Shown: in pieces, positions 7,689 to 17,584 of the stretch
Position numbering within the stretch: the stretch's first letter is position 1
Layout: every line of letters starts with the position of its first letter
Source: Alteromonas sp. V450
Lineage (GTDB): Bacteria > Pseudomonadota > Gammaproteobacteria > Enterobacterales > Alteromonadaceae
Reading direction: 5' to 3'
Length of the DNA stretch: 64,000 nt
Assembly (NCBI RefSeq): GCF_001885075.1
Contig: NZ_MODU01000004.1
Span: forward strand, 186,001 to 250,000
Notes under the pieces: generated by a model
Seen by the model: only the letters and a program-made list of their open reading frames with translations
Told to the model about the DNA's origin: nothing
Databases searched by the model: none
Translations under genes and position numbers: made by a program

Positions 7689-8339
7689 TCAGCGCTTATT
7701 ATTTTGAAGCGGAACGTCAACAAGCACTAATAGCGCTGCTTGGCCACCGTATTCAAGGGGCGCTTGATGAAACGCACGTACATGTGGGTGCTGAACTAAG
7801 TAGTGGGGCAGGGCGGCTTTTAAAACGCCCTGACCAAAGCCGTGCATCACACAAACGCAGTCAATCAGGTCTTTTCTTGCCGTGTGAATAAGTGCGGCAA
7901 GCTCGGCTTTTGCCATCTCGCGAGTGAGGCCGTGTAAATCTAACGTCATTTCTGGCGAATAGTCGCCGCGGCGCAACTGTTTCAATATATGCGTCGACTC
8001 ACCTTCCTGGCAAAAGCGCATGGGGCCTTCTTGCGGCAGCGCTGCCTGATACATATCAGAAAAGTCGAAGCTTGCCGCTAATTGCTTGCTGTGTTTTAAG
8101 TGTTTACCTTTACCCTGCTGCGACTTTTTAAATAATTCAACTTTCTTATCGGGCTCAACTTTATCTTGTGATAAGAGCGTCACTCCCTGCATTGCATCGG
8201 CAAATGAAAAGGTGTCTTCCTCAGTATCCGTAGACGTGTTTCCATTGCGCGCACCTTCCTTTATCGCCTTGTTTGTATGACGATTGGGTTCAGAAAGTTG
8301 CTTCTTTAATGCTTTGAGTTCTTTTTTAAAGGTTTTCAT
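7689..8339 (-). CDS. smrB: Smr-domain endonuclease SmrB
   Basis: A 216-aa protein with a C-terminal Smr domain, recognised by TLDLHGLTREMAK (about residue 130) and the MHGFGQGVLK loop. In E. coli SmrB cleaves mRNA in collided ribosomes. The N-terminal 100 residues are charged and low in complexity, as in other SmrB proteins. The gene is divergent from prmB-aroC, the arrangement of E. coli smrB/prmB/aroC, which supports SmrB rather than MutS2 or SmrA. The frame could start one codon earlier at TTG 8342, but ATG at 8339 is preferred. Confidence 0.88.
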   Translation of the reverse strand: MKTFKKELKALKKQLSEPNRHTNKAIKEGARNGNTSTDTEEDTFSFADAMQGVTLLSQDKVEPDKKVELFKKSQQGKGKHLKHSKQLAASFDFSDMYQAALPQEGPMRFCQEGESTHILKQLRRGDYSPEMTLDLHGLTREMAKAELAALIHTARKDLIDCVCVMHGFGQGVLKAALPHYLVQHPHVRAFHQAPLEYGGQAALLVLVDVPLQNNKR

Positions 8340-8491
8340 CAACGATAGCTTGGGTTAATACACTCGAATTTACCGATTCAAAACGCCTAAATTATAACGA
8401 ATAGAAAGATTCGGTACGTAGTTAATTATGTGAATCGGTATGAAGTTTGGGTATGATACCAGCTTTAAAATTTTTGATGTACCCAAACGCC

Positions 8492-9427
8492 ATGACCGAT
8501 AAGTTTTACCTTGAAGAAGCCATTGAAGATCTGCATACCCTGTTAGATATGACACGATGGGCAACCAGCCGTTTTAACGATGCGGCTTTGTATTTTGGTC
8601 ATGGCACTGACAACGCGTGGGACGAAGCGACAAGCCTAGTTATGCAAGCCTTACATTTGCCTCACCCTATACTAGAGCAAGTGGGCGATAGTGTAATGGC
8701 GTCGCGCTTAACGAAAAGCGAGCGAGAGAAGATTGCAGAGCTTGTTTTGAAACGCGTGCAGACGCGCATGCCATTGCCTTACATCACTAATGAAGCATGG
8801 TTCTGCGGTATGCCGTTTTACGTAGACGAGCGCGTGCTTATTCCTCGTTCACCGTTTGCTGAACTCATTCAAAACGAATTTGCGCCTTTTGTAGAATCAT
8901 CGCCAAACACTATTCTCGACATGTGCACAGGCGGTGCGTGTATCGCTATTGCACTTGCTCATGCGTATCCTGAAGCACAGGTGGACGCGGTAGATATTAG
9001 CACAGATGCCTTGGAAGTGGCTGACATTAATATTCAGGAGCATGGTCTAAGCCACCGTGTGTATCCAATCCAGTCAGATCTGTTTTCTAGCCTAGAAGGG
9101 CAGAAGTACGACCTGATAGTGTCTAATCCGCCTTATGTTGACGCGGAAGACATGGCTGACCTGCCAGAAGAATATCACCACGAGCCTGAGCTTGCCCTTG
9201 CAGCAGGTGAAGATGGTTTGGAACTGGTTGATATCATGCTTAAAGAGGCGCCAACTTACCTTAATGATGGCGGTTGGTTATTCGTAGAAGTAGGGAATAG
9301 TGAAGTGCATATGAGCGAAAGGTTCCCTGGCTTAGAAGTCATTTGGCTTGAGTTTGAAAATGGCGGCTCAGGTATTTTCGCCGTTCAAAAAGACACATTA
9401 GTACAGTATTTTAGTAGTAAGGATTAA
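8492..9427 (+). CDS. prmB: Ribosomal protein L3 N5-glutamine methyltransferase
   Basis: PrmB methylates a glutamine of ribosomal protein L3 using S-adenosylmethionine. The 311-aa product carries the Rossmann motif I region (LDMCTGGACIAIAL) and the NPPY catalytic motif (about residues 212-215) that marks HemK/PrmB glutamine and N6-adenine methyltransferases. The start at 8492 (MTDKFYLEEAIEDL) matches the conserved N-terminus of PrmB; the frame is open 45 bp further upstream without a ribosome site. It is followed 9 bp later by aroC, so the two are probably one operon, as in enterobacteria. Confidence 0.93.
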   Translation: MTDKFYLEEAIEDLHTLLDMTRWATSRFNDAALYFGHGTDNAWDEATSLVMQALHLPHPILEQVGDSVMASRLTKSEREKIAELVLKRVQTRMPLPYITNEAWFCGMPFYVDERVLIPRSPFAELIQNEFAPFVESSPNTILDMCTGGACIAIALAHAYPEAQVDAVDISTDALEVADINIQEHGLSHRVYPIQSDLFSSLEGQKYDLIVSNPPYVDAEDMADLPEEYHHEPELALAAGEDGLELVDIMLKEAPTYLNDGGWLFVEVGNSEVHMSERFPGLEVIWLEFENGGSGIFAVQKDTLVQYFSSKD

Positions 9428-9436
9428 CAGTTAATT

Positions 9437-10534
9437 ATGTCAGGTAACAGCTTCGGAAAACTTTTCACTGTAACCACGTTTGGTGAAAGCCACGGCATTG
9501 CAATTGGCGGTGTGGTAGACGGTTGCCCTCCAGGACTTGAGATCACAGAAGAAGATCTTCAGGTTGATTTAGACAGACGCAAACCAGGCACTTCGCGCTA
9601 TACCACAGCGCGAAGAGAGGACGATGAAGTACAGATTTTATCTGGCGTATTTGAAGGCAAAACAACCGGCACTAGCATTGGTTTATTGATTAAAAATAAA
9701 GATCAGCGAAGCCAAGATTACGGCAATATCAAGGACCGCTTTCGTCCAGGCCACGCTGACTATACCTACGATCAAAAGTACGGTAGCCGTGATTACCGCG
9801 GTGGTGGGCGTTCATCAGCCCGTGAAACGGCTATTCGTGTAGCTGCAGGTGGTATTGCGAAAAAGTACCTCAAAGAAGTGCACGGCATTGAAGTGTTAGG
9901 CTATTTGTCTCAGCTTGGCCCGGTAACGGTAGATAAAGTTGACCATAGTGTAACTAACACTAACCCGTTCTTCTGCCCAGATGAGTCTAAGTTAGATGCG
10001 CTAGACGAGTACATGCGTGACCTTAAAAAATCTGGTGACAGCATTGGCGCAAAAGTATCGGTGGTAGCGAAGAACGTGCCCGTAGGCCTTGGTGAGCCGG
10101 TTTTTGATAGGCTAGATGCTGAAATTGCCCACGCCATGATGGGTATTAATGCTGTAAAGGGCGTAGAAATTGGTGACGGTTTTGATGTAATCAACCAAAA
10201 AGGCAGTGAGCACCGCGATACATTGACTCCTGACGGCTTCACCTCTAATCATGCAGGTGGCGTGCTAGGCGGTATTTCTACCGGACAGGATATTGAAGTG
10301 CACATGGCGCTTAAGCCGACCTCGAGTATTTCGGTGCCGGGTAAAACTATCAATAAAGACAATAAAGAAATTGATATCGTCACCAAAGGTCGCCACGACC
10401 CGTGTGTGGGTATTCGTGCTGTTCCAATTGCCGAAGCCATGCTGGCGCTGGTATTGATGGATCATCTGCTGCGTCACCGCGCGCAAAATGCCGGTGTGGT
10501 ATCGACCACCAAACCTATTGCGGGTCAGGCATAG
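9437..10534 (+). CDS. aroC: Chorismate synthase
   Basis: AroC eliminates phosphate from EPSP to give chorismate, the last shared step to aromatic amino acids, folates and quinones; it uses reduced FMN. The 365-aa protein is full length, begins with the conserved [18 protein letters not shown] segment (flavin/EPSP-binding His included) and contains the [14 protein letters not shown] and GGRSSARET signatures. It follows prmB by 9 bp and is closed by a terminator at 10636. Confidence 0.97.
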   Translation: MSGNSFGKLFTVTTFGESHGIAIGGVVDGCPPGLEITEEDLQVDLDRRKPGTSRYTTARREDDEVQILSGVFEGKTTGTSIGLLIKNKDQRSQDYGNIKDRFRPGHADYTYDQKYGSRDYRGGGRSSARETAIRVAAGGIAKKYLKEVHGIEVLGYLSQLGPVTVDKVDHSVTNTNPFFCPDESKLDALDEYMRDLKKSGDSIGAKVSVVAKNVPVGLGEPVFDRLDAEIAHAMMGINAVKGVEIGDGFDVINQKGSEHRDTLTPDGFTSNHAGGVLGGISTGQDIEVHMALKPTSSISVPGKTINKDNKEIDIVTKGRHDPCVGIRAVPIAEAMLALVLMDHLLRHRAQNAGVVSTTKPIAGQA

Positions 10535-10635
10535 CGTTTATAATCCTAACGCCGCATTCTAACGACCACCACATTCACGTGGTTTACAAATACGCGCGGC
10601 ACTAAAAACATGTTGCGCCAATGAATTTTACTATT

Positions 10636-10668
10636 CGCCACTACCCGTTTTGCGCTAGTGGCGTTTTT
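10636..10668 (+). terminator. Rho-independent terminator after aroC
   Basis: Arms CGCCACTA (10636-10643) and TAGTGGCG (10656-10663) are followed by five T residues. It separates prmB-aroC from the MFS gene 18 bp beyond. Confidence 0.8.
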
Positions 10669-10685
10669 GCATATGGAGATGTGAA

Positions 10686-11903
10686 TTGTCACCAAATGGC
10701 CTAAACGACGCCAAAAGCACTTCGGCGAGTCCGGCAAGCGGCAAAACCGGTCTTTTTATTCTTGCTATTACCTACTGGCTTTACTTCGGCCAGCTTGGCG
10801 TACTTGTGCCTTATTTAGGTATTTTTCTTGATGGACGGGGGTTTTCCTCTGCCGAGATTGGTGAACTCTTTGCGGTTATAACGCTAGCGCGTATTTTAGG
10901 CCCTGGCCTGTGGGCTGGCGTGGCCGATAAAACCGGTAATGCCATCGGCGTAATGCGTTTGGGCTGCTTACTTACCGTACTGACTTTTAGTTCGGTATTT
11001 TACTTCACCAGTTTTTGGGGGCTTACGCTGGCTTTCGGATTAATGATGATGTTCTGGACTGCGGTGTTGCCTCAGCTTGAAGTTATCACCATGAATACAG
11101 TGGCGAAAACCAAGGCCACCTATGGGCAGGTAAGGCTATGGGGGAGCGTTGGCTTTATTTGTTTGACGGTAGGTGTGGGTAAAGCCCTAGATATTTTTTC
11201 TACCGATACGCCAGTGCACGCCAGTATTGGCGTACTCGCGTTACTGTTCATCAGTACCTTGTTCATACGTGCACCCAAAGAAGCTGCACCTGAATCGTCT
11301 ACCGCGGGCAGTATTTGGAAATACGCCAAACAAAAACCTTTTGCCATCTTTATATTCGCTTCAGCGTGTTTGCAAATTAGCTTTGGTGCGTATTACGGAT
11401 TTTTCGCCCTTTACATGCGCGACCTTGACTACAGCGGCCAACAAACCGGCATCTTTATCGCGCTTGGGGTACTTGCCGAGGTGGGGATATTTCTTATTGC
11501 CCGCAGGCTTATTAGTCAGTTTGGCGTATGGAATTTATTGTTCGTGAGCATCGCGCTGACAGGGCTTCGCTGGTATGTCATGGCGGCGTTTGCTGATACC
11601 TTTATGGTGATTGTGCTAAGTCAGCTTATTCATGCGTTAAGCTTTGGTTTAACCCATGCAGTATCGGTGCATTTTATCCACCAGTTCCTGCCGAAGGCGT
11701 ATCAAAGCCGAGGGCAAGCGGTGTACATCAGTATAGCGTTTGGACTGGGCGGCGCATTTGGCAACTACATGGCAGGGCAGCAGTGGCAGCAAGGCACTAA
11801 CGCCTATGAGACGTTCGTTACTGCAGCCGTTTTTGCAGCAATAGGTGCACTGTCATTGTTATTGTGTTCTAGAAAAGAAATGGAAAGTGCAAAGGCGGCT
11901 TAA
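10686..11903 (+). CDS. MFS permease (HcaT/PPP-family-like)
   Basis: A 405-aa integral membrane protein with about 12 hydrophobic segments in two halves. The opening FILAITYWLYFGQLGVLVPYLGIFLDGRGFS and the A-helix motif LARILGPGLWAGVADKTGN (motif A between TM2 and TM3) fit the MFS_1-like/phenylpropionate permease (HcaT) group. Substrate cannot be read from sequence, and no catabolic genes adjoin it. The start is TTG at 10686, seven bases after a GGAG ribosome site; an ATG a few codons in is out of frame. It converges with the spoVR operon. Confidence 0.82.
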   Translation: MSPNGLNDAKSTSASPASGKTGLFILAITYWLYFGQLGVLVPYLGIFLDGRGFSSAEIGELFAVITLARILGPGLWAGVADKTGNAIGVMRLGCLLTVLTFSSVFYFTSFWGLTLAFGLMMMFWTAVLPQLEVITMNTVAKTKATYGQVRLWGSVGFICLTVGVGKALDIFSTDTPVHASIGVLALLFISTLFIRAPKEAAPESSTAGSIWKYAKQKPFAIFIFASACLQISFGAYYGFFALYMRDLDYSGQQTGIFIALGVLAEVGIFLIARRLISQFGVWNLLFVSIALTGLRWYVMAAFADTFMVIVLSQLIHALSFGLTHAVSVHFIHQFLPKAYQSRGQAVYISIAFGLGGAFGNYMAGQQWQQGTNAYETFVTAAVFAAIGALSLLLCSRKEMESAKAA

Positions 11904-11920
11904 AATTCGGTCTAAGAGTG

Positions 11921-11942
11921 ACCGCAGGCTTATGCCTGCGGT
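11921..11942. terminator. Stem-loop at convergent MFS/spoVR ends
   Basis: A perfect 9-bp repeat ACCGCAGGC / GCCTGCGGT with a TTAT loop spans the spoVR stop codon, 18 bp after the MFS stop. Neither side has a U tract, so termination is only possible, not certain. Confidence 0.4.
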
Positions 11943-13477
11943 GCACGTTTACACTCTGATATCACGTCAATACCATCATCACCATTGTCTTGCTCTAAGC
12001 GTACATCGAATTTCCAAAGCCTGTGCAGGTGGCGCATAACTTCATCTTTTGAATCGCCTAGCGGAATACCTCGCTGAGGAATATAGCGAAGAGTAAGCGA
12101 ACGGTCGCCTCGCACATCAACGTTGTGTACCTGAATGTTAGGCTCTAAATTACTCAAATTGTATTGAGCTGACAGCTTCTCTTTAATAATTTGATAACCC
12201 ATTTCGTCATGAATAGCGCTCACCGCAATAAAGGGTTTGGTGGTGTCATCTTCAAGGGCGAATAACTTAAAGTCCCGAATAACTTTAGGGGATAAAAACT
12301 GACTGATAAAACTTTCGTCTTTAAAGTTTTCCATGGCGAAATGCACGGTTTCCAGCCAGTCTTTTCCCGCAATACTTGGAAGATATTTATAGTCTTCTTC
12401 GGTGGGGGACTGACATACCCGTTTAATATCCATGAACATGGAAAAGCCTAACGCATACGGATTGATGCCAGAGTAATAAGGGCTGTTGTATTCTGGCTGC
12501 ATGACAACGCTTGAATGACTGTGCAAAAACTCCATCATGAAGCGGTCGCTGACCAAACCCTCGTCATACATCTCATTGAGAATATGGTAATGCCAAAAAC
12601 AGGCCCATCCTTCGTTCATCACTTGGGTTTGTTTTTGCGGATAAAAATACTGTGAAACTTTCCGTACAATACGCACAATTTCACGTTGCCAAGGTTCCAG
12701 TAAAGGTGCGTTTTTCTCAATAAAATAAAGCAGGTTTTCTTGCGGTTCTTGTGGAAAGCGAATTTTTTCTTTGTGTTTGCTATGCGGGCTATCGGGCAAG
12801 GTACGCCAAAGCTCATTCACTTGCGATTGCAGGTAGGCCTCGCGCTCTTCTTGTCTGTTTTTCTCTTCTTGTAACGAAATTTTCTGCGGGCGTTTGTATC
12901 GGTCAACGCCGTAATTCATTAGCGCGTGACACGAGTCGAGCATATTTTCGACCTCGTCATAGCCGTACTTCTGTTCACATTTAGCAATGTAGTTTTTAGC
13001 AAAGACAAGATAATCGATTATAGAGCTAGCATCAGTCCAGGTTTTAAATAAGTAGTTGCCTTTGAAAAACGAATTGTGGCCATAGCACGCATGAGCCATC
13101 ACCAGCGCCTGCATAGTAATGGTGTTCTCTTCCATTAAATATGCAATGCAGGGGTCAGAGTTAATGACGATTTCGTAAGCCAGCCCCATTTGTCCACGGC
13201 GGTATTGTTGCTCAGTTTGAATAAACTTCTTGCCAAAGCTCCAGTGCGTGTAGTTAAGCGGCATGCCGATGCTGGCGTAAGCATCCATCATCTGCTCTGC
13301 GGTGATCACCTCAATTTGATTGGGATAAGTGTCTAACTTAAATTTTTTGGCGATGCGATCGATATGTTGCTCATACTCTTCTATAAGTGGAAACGTCCAG
13401 TCGGGCCCATCGCTTAATAAGTGGCGTTTTGATGTTTCAGGCTTGCTTTTTTCTTTTGCCATAGCGTCGGTTGTCAT
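11930..13477 (-). CDS. SpoVR-family protein (YcgB-like)
   Basis: A 515-aa cytoplasmic protein of the SpoVR/YcgB family, named after a Bacillus protein needed for spore cortex formation; its biochemical role is not known. Typical segments are YANxG-like HWSFGKKF, the HACYGHNSFFKGNYLF stretch and WACFWHYHI. The frame stays open up to 13609, but ATG 13477 has a clear ribosome site (AAGGAG) and lies one base after the stop of the upstream gene, so it is the start. Third gene of the yeaG-yeaH-spoVR unit, an arrangement known in many proteobacteria and tied to stress and starvation. Confidence 0.9.
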   Translation of the reverse strand: MTTDAMAKEKSKPETSKRHLLSDGPDWTFPLIEEYEQHIDRIAKKFKLDTYPNQIEVITAEQMMDAYASIGMPLNYTHWSFGKKFIQTEQQYRRGQMGLAYEIVINSDPCIAYLMEENTITMQALVMAHACYGHNSFFKGNYLFKTWTDASSIIDYLVFAKNYIAKCEQKYGYDEVENMLDSCHALMNYGVDRYKRPQKISLQEEKNRQEEREAYLQSQVNELWRTLPDSPHSKHKEKIRFPQEPQENLLYFIEKNAPLLEPWQREIVRIVRKVSQYFYPQKQTQVMNEGWACFWHYHILNEMYDEGLVSDRFMMEFLHSHSSVVMQPEYNSPYYSGINPYALGFSMFMDIKRVCQSPTEEDYKYLPSIAGKDWLETVHFAMENFKDESFISQFLSPKVIRDFKLFALEDDTTKPFIAVSAIHDEMGYQIIKEKLSAQYNLSNLEPNIQVHNVDVRGDRSLTLRYIPQRGIPLGDSKDEVMRHLHRLWKFDVRLEQDNGDDGIDVISECKRAPQA

Positions 13478-13478
13478 A

Positions 13479-14765
13479 TTAGGCTCCTTGCTGCGCATCT
13501 TGTTCAGAGCGTTTGAATAGCTCTCTGAACACAGGGTAGATGTCGGCCTGTGTTTGTATGTGCTTACATACAAAGTTGTCGTGAGTGGCGGCCACTTTCT
13601 CGTATTCACGCCACAAACTTTGGTGCTGTCTTTCAGTTATTTCGATATAGGCATAATGACGGGTTGCTGGTAACAACTTAGCGGCAAGTAAGTCACGACA
13701 TTGCGGCGAGTCATCAGCCCAGTTATCGCCATCTGAAGCCTGCGCCGCATAAATATTCCAATTCCCATCGCTATAGCGTTCTCGCACTACTTCATCCATC
13801 AGCTTTAATGCACTTGAAACAATAGTGCCGCCGGTTTCTTGAGAATAGAAAAACTCCTGCTCGTCTACTTCTTTCGCTTGGGTGTGATGGCGAATGTACA
13901 CCACGTCTACGTTTTCATAGGTTCGCGTTAAGAAGAGATATAGCAAAATATAAAACCGTTTAGCCATGTCTTTGGTGGCTTGGTCCATAGAACCAGATAC
14001 GTCCATTAAACAAAACATTACGGCTTTGCTTGAGGGAAGCGGACGCTTGTCATAGTTCTTAAAGCGCAAATCGAAAGTATCAATAAAAGGCACGCGGGCT
14101 ATTTTGGCTTTAAGTGCTTCAATTTCTTCATTTAATGCATTTATGGCTAACGTATTGTCGTGCTTGTCTTCTATAAGCAGTGCAAGTTTTTCTTCAAGCT
14201 CTCTCAGTTTCTTTCTATCACTTCCGCTTAAGGCAATACGCCTTGCCACAGAGCCTTTGAGTGAGCGAACAATATCTAAATTACTTGGCACGCCATCGGT
14301 CTGATAACCTGCGCGATAGGTTTCGTATTGGGTGACTTTATCAAATTGATTTTTCTTTAGGTTGGGAAGCGCTAAATCTTCAAAAAGTAGGTCTAAATAT
14401 TCGTCTTTGGATATAGAAAATACGAACTCATCTTGGCCTTCGCCTTCATTGCTAGCGTCGCCTTCGCCTGCGCCCTTGCCACCGCCACCTGGCGGTCTAT
14501 CTATTTTATCACCCGCTGTGAATTGGTCGTTGCCGGGGTGGACAATATCTCTGCTGCCGCCGCGGCCGGTATGAAAAATCGGTTCAGAAATATCTTTGGC
14601 TGGAATGCTAATTTGCTCGCCAGAATCTAAATCGGTAACAGAACGTTTGCCCACTGCATCGGAAACAGCCCGTTTTATCTGCTGTTTGTAGCGCTTAATA
14701 AAGCGTTGGCGGTTTACCGTGCTTTTACCTTTGCTGTTTAACCTTCGGTCAATAAAATGCGCCAT
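13479..14765 (-). CDS. yeaH: YeaH/YhbH-family protein (DUF444, VWA-like)
   Basis: A 428-aa protein closely resembling E. coli YeaH along its whole length: FIDRRLN at the start, [23 protein letters not shown] in the middle and the MDVSGSMD metal-adhesion (MIDAS-type) motif of a von Willebrand A-like domain in the C-terminal half. A Gly-rich linker lies at about residues 90-110. The start at 14765 (MAHFIDRR) is set by the family N-terminus; the frame is open to 14822. It sits between the PrkA kinase and SpoVR, and is likely part of the same stress-responsive complex or pathway. Confidence 0.93.
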   Translation of the reverse strand: MAHFIDRRLNSKGKSTVNRQRFIKRYKQQIKRAVSDAVGKRSVTDLDSGEQISIPAKDISEPIFHTGRGGSRDIVHPGNDQFTAGDKIDRPPGGGGKGAGEGDASNEGEGQDEFVFSISKDEYLDLLFEDLALPNLKKNQFDKVTQYETYRAGYQTDGVPSNLDIVRSLKGSVARRIALSGSDRKKLRELEEKLALLIEDKHDNTLAINALNEEIEALKAKIARVPFIDTFDLRFKNYDKRPLPSSKAVMFCLMDVSGSMDQATKDMAKRFYILLYLFLTRTYENVDVVYIRHHTQAKEVDEQEFFYSQETGGTIVSSALKLMDEVVRERYSDGNWNIYAAQASDGDNWADDSPQCRDLLAAKLLPATRHYAYIEITERQHQSLWREYEKVAATHDNFVCKHIQTQADIYPVFRELFKRSEQDAQQGA

Positions 14766-14849
14766 ACACACCTGCTTGTTTTGTTGTGAACTACAAATAC
14801 CGGTTTTAAAGCGCGCGAGCACGCGCCCTAAAACTACGTAGCTTGAGCG

Positions 14850-16772
14850 CTAAGACGCTTTGCGTACGCGAAGGTACCATTCACATAGCAACCTGACTTG
14901 TTTTTGCGTATATCCCTTCTCGGTCATACGATTTACAAAGTCATCGTGCTTTTTCTGCTCTTCAGCGGAGCCTTTGGTGTTGAACGAAATAACCGGCAGC
15001 AAATCTTCTGTGTTAGAAAACATTTTCTTCTCAATCACGGTGCGAAGTTTTTCGTAACTGGTCCATGCTGGGTTTTTGCCGCCGTTATTTGCACGGGCTC
15101 TCAAAACAAAGTTGACGATTTCGTTACGGAAATCCTTAGGATTACTGATGCCAGCAGGTTTCTCCGTTTTCTCTAACTCAGCATTCAGCGATGCTCTGTC
15201 AAAAAGTTGTCCGGTTTCAGGGTCGCGATACTCTTGGTCTTGGATCCAGAAATCAGCATAGGTGACATAGCGGTCAAACAGATTCTGACCGTATTCAGAA
15301 TAGGACTCTAAGTAAGCCGTTTGAATCTCTTTACCAATGAACTCCACATAGCGAGGAATTAGGTAACCTTTTAAGAACTCCAAATACTTGTCGGCAGTTT
15401 CTTGAGGAAATTGCTCTCGTTCAATTTGACGTTCTAGAACATAAAACAGGTGTACAGGATTTGCCGCCACTTCTTGGTGATCGAAGTTAAACACGCGAGA
15501 AAGAATTTTAAAGGCAAAGCGGGTGGACAAACCCTCCATGCCTTCATCAACTCCGGCGTAATCTTTGTACTCCTGATAAGACTTGGCTTTCGGGTCGGTG
15601 TCTTTCAGGCTTTCGCCATCGTATACGCGCATTTTAGAAAACATGCTGGAGTTTTCTGGTTCTTTTAAGCGCGACAATACGGTGAATTGTGCCAGACACT
15701 CTAATGTATCTGGTGCACAGGGGGCACCATTTAGCTCACTGCTATCCAACAATTTTTTGTAAATCTTAATCTCTTCACGTACTCGTAAACAGTACGGTAC
15801 TTTGACAATATAAACACGATCTAGGAAGGCCTCGTTATTTTTATTGTTCCTGAACGATTGCCACTCAGATTCGTTTGAGTGTGCAAGTATAAGTCCATCG
15901 AAGGGAAGGGCAGAGAAGCCTTCTGTTGGGTTGTAGTTGCCCTCTTGTGTAGCGGTTAGTAGTGGATGCAGCACTTTAATCGGTGCTTTAAACATCTCTA
16001 CAAATTCCATTAAGCCCTGATTGGCCTTGCACAGTGAGCCTGAATAGCTGTAAGCGTCAGGGTCGTTTTGTGCGTACTGCTCTAGGCGGCGAATGTCTAC
16101 CTTACCAACGAGTGCAGAAATGTCTTGGTTGTTTTCGTCACCGGGTTCGGTTTTAGCGATACCCACCTGGTCGAGCACTGACGGATAAACGCGAACCACC
16201 TTAAACTGGGTAATATCGCCATTGAATTCATGCAGGCGTTTGCGTGCCCACGGAGACATGATGGTTTTTAAGTAGCGCTTAGGAATGCCGTACTCTTTTT
16301 GTAAAATGTCGCCATCTTCTTTGACATCAAACAGACAGAATGGATGGTCGTTAACAGGCGAGCCTTTCAGCATGTAAATAGGTACGTGCTGCATCAGTTC
16401 TTTAAGTCTCTCTGCCAGAGACGATTTACCGCCACCCACTGGGCCGAGCAAATAGAGAATTTGTTTCTTCTCTTCAAGACCTTGTGCAGCGTGTTTAAGG
16501 TAAGAAACGATTTGTTCTATGGCCTCTTCCATGCCATAGAATTCTGAAAAAGCTGGATAACGAGAAATAACGCGGTTTGAGAAAATGCGGCTTAGCGCCG
16601 GATCGTTGGCAGTGTCGATTAATTCAGGCTCACCAATAGCTTGTAGCAAACGTTCTGCTGCATTTGCATAAGCGGTTTGATCCTCTTTACAAATTTCAAG
16701 GAACTCCCCAATGGTGAACTCTTCTTGTTTTCGCTCTTCATAGCGACTTTGATAGTGTTCAAAAATACCCAT
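14850..16772 (-). CDS. yeaG: PrkA-type serine protein kinase
   Basis: A 640-aa PrkA/YeaG protein with an N-terminal AAA+ domain (Walker A GPVGGGKSS near residue 111) and a C-terminal PrkA kinase-related domain. In E. coli YeaG is induced by nitrogen starvation and stationary phase; in Bacillus PrkA acts in sporulation. Whether the major activity is kinase or ATP-dependent protease is disputed. ATG at 16772 has a good AAGGGG ribosome site. First gene of the yeaG-yeaH-spoVR operon; a possible -10 (CTATACAC) lies upstream in a style accepted by RpoS, but this is weak evidence. Confidence 0.95.
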   Translation of the reverse strand: MGIFEHYQSRYEERKQEEFTIGEFLEICKEDQTAYANAAERLLQAIGEPELIDTANDPALSRIFSNRVISRYPAFSEFYGMEEAIEQIVSYLKHAAQGLEEKKQILYLLGPVGGGKSSLAERLKELMQHVPIYMLKGSPVNDHPFCLFDVKEDGDILQKEYGIPKRYLKTIMSPWARKRLHEFNGDITQFKVVRVYPSVLDQVGIAKTEPGDENNQDISALVGKVDIRRLEQYAQNDPDAYSYSGSLCKANQGLMEFVEMFKAPIKVLHPLLTATQEGNYNPTEGFSALPFDGLILAHSNESEWQSFRNNKNNEAFLDRVYIVKVPYCLRVREEIKIYKKLLDSSELNGAPCAPDTLECLAQFTVLSRLKEPENSSMFSKMRVYDGESLKDTDPKAKSYQEYKDYAGVDEGMEGLSTRFAFKILSRVFNFDHQEVAANPVHLFYVLERQIEREQFPQETADKYLEFLKGYLIPRYVEFIGKEIQTAYLESYSEYGQNLFDRYVTYADFWIQDQEYRDPETGQLFDRASLNAELEKTEKPAGISNPKDFRNEIVNFVLRARANNGGKNPAWTSYEKLRTVIEKKMFSNTEDLLPVISFNTKGSAEEQKKHDDFVNRMTEKGYTQKQVRLLCEWYLRVRKAS

Positions 16773-16916
16773 GAATACCCCTTAAATACGGAACCCCGTA
16801 ATTTCAGCTTAGTAGGTATTTGGGAAAACGATAGTAATTATTGTGTATAGTTTTTAATCTTTTCGTCTAATGAAAAATGCAACTTTAATAAGAATTTAGT
16901 GTCATTAAAGAGAACT

Positions 16917-16946
16917 AAAAAGCCCCACTATGAAGTGGGGCTTTTC
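16917..16946 (-). terminator. Rho-independent terminator of sodB (bidirectional form)
   Basis: Arms AGCCCCAC (16921-16928) and GTGGGGCT (16935-16942) have A residues to the left and TTTT to the right. On the minus strand it ends the sodB transcript just before the yeaG promoter region. Confidence 0.8.
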
Positions 16947-16952
16947 TATGTG

Positions 16953-16982
16953 GCGCTTTGCGCTGTTACAGGCGCAAAGCGC
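16953..16982. repeat. 11-bp perfect inverted repeat in the sodB 3' region
   Basis: GCGCTTTGCGC (16953-16963) and GCGCAAAGCGC (16972-16982) flank an 8-base loop, between the sodB stop codon and the terminator. Each arm is itself nearly palindromic. It would form a second strong hairpin in the sodB 3' untranslated region, perhaps protecting the message or serving as a processing site. Confidence 0.7.
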
Positions 16983-17002
16983 TATATTCTCGAGTTCTTG
17001 GC

Positions 17003-17584
17003 TTACGCAAAGTTGCTGTTTGCGAATTCCCAATTTACTAATGCCCAGAAATTTTCTAGGTATTTAGGGCGCGCGTTACGATAATCGATATAATAAGCGT
17101 GCTCCCAAAGGTCAACAGTTAGCACTGGCGTTAGATCATCACCAGAGATTGGCGTTTCAGCATTGCTGGTATTTACGATGTCTAGGCTGCCGTCAGCTGT
17201 TTTAACTAGCCATGTCCAGCTAGAGCCGAAGTTGTTTACTGCTTTGTCGTTGAACGCTGCTTGGAAGTCTGCAAATGAACCCCATTTTGCGTTGATCGCA
17301 TCAGCTAGTGCGCCTGTTGGCTCGCCGCCGCCATTTGGACTAAGGCAATGCCAATAGAACGTGTGGTTCCATACTTGTGCTGCATTGTTGAAAACACCGC
17401 CTTCAGAAGATTTGATGATTTCTTCTAAGCTTTTGCTTTCCATTTCAGTACCTTCAACTAGGCCGTTAAGCTTAGTTACATAAGTAGCGTGGTGCTTGCC
17501 ATAGTGATATTCAAGCGTTTCAGCGGAAATATGTGGTTCTAGTGCATTTTGTTCGTATGGTAATGCTGGTAATTCAAAAGCCAT
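17003..17584 (-). CDS. sodB: Iron superoxide dismutase
   Basis: SodB dismutates superoxide to oxygen and peroxide in the cytoplasm. The 193-aa product has all metal ligands: His27, His74, Asp158 and His162, with Gln70 in AAQVWNH, the pattern of iron rather than manganese enzymes. The start [10 protein letters not shown] at 17584 matches the family; the frame extends four codons further. The ribosome site GGAGA lies directly before the ATG and is followed by CCGTC; part of this stretch is complementary to the candidate Fur-controlled small RNA at 6758-6836. It is transcribed alone with its own terminator. Confidence 0.97.
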   Translation of the reverse strand: MAFELPALPYEQNALEPHISAETLEYHYGKHHATYVTKLNGLVEGTEMESKSLEEIIKSSEGGVFNNAAQVWNHTFYWHCLSPNGGGEPTGALADAINAKWGSFADFQAAFNDKAVNNFGSSWTWLVKTADGSLDIVNTSNAETPISGDDLTPVLTVDLWEHAYYIDYRNARPKYLENFWALVNWEFANSNFA

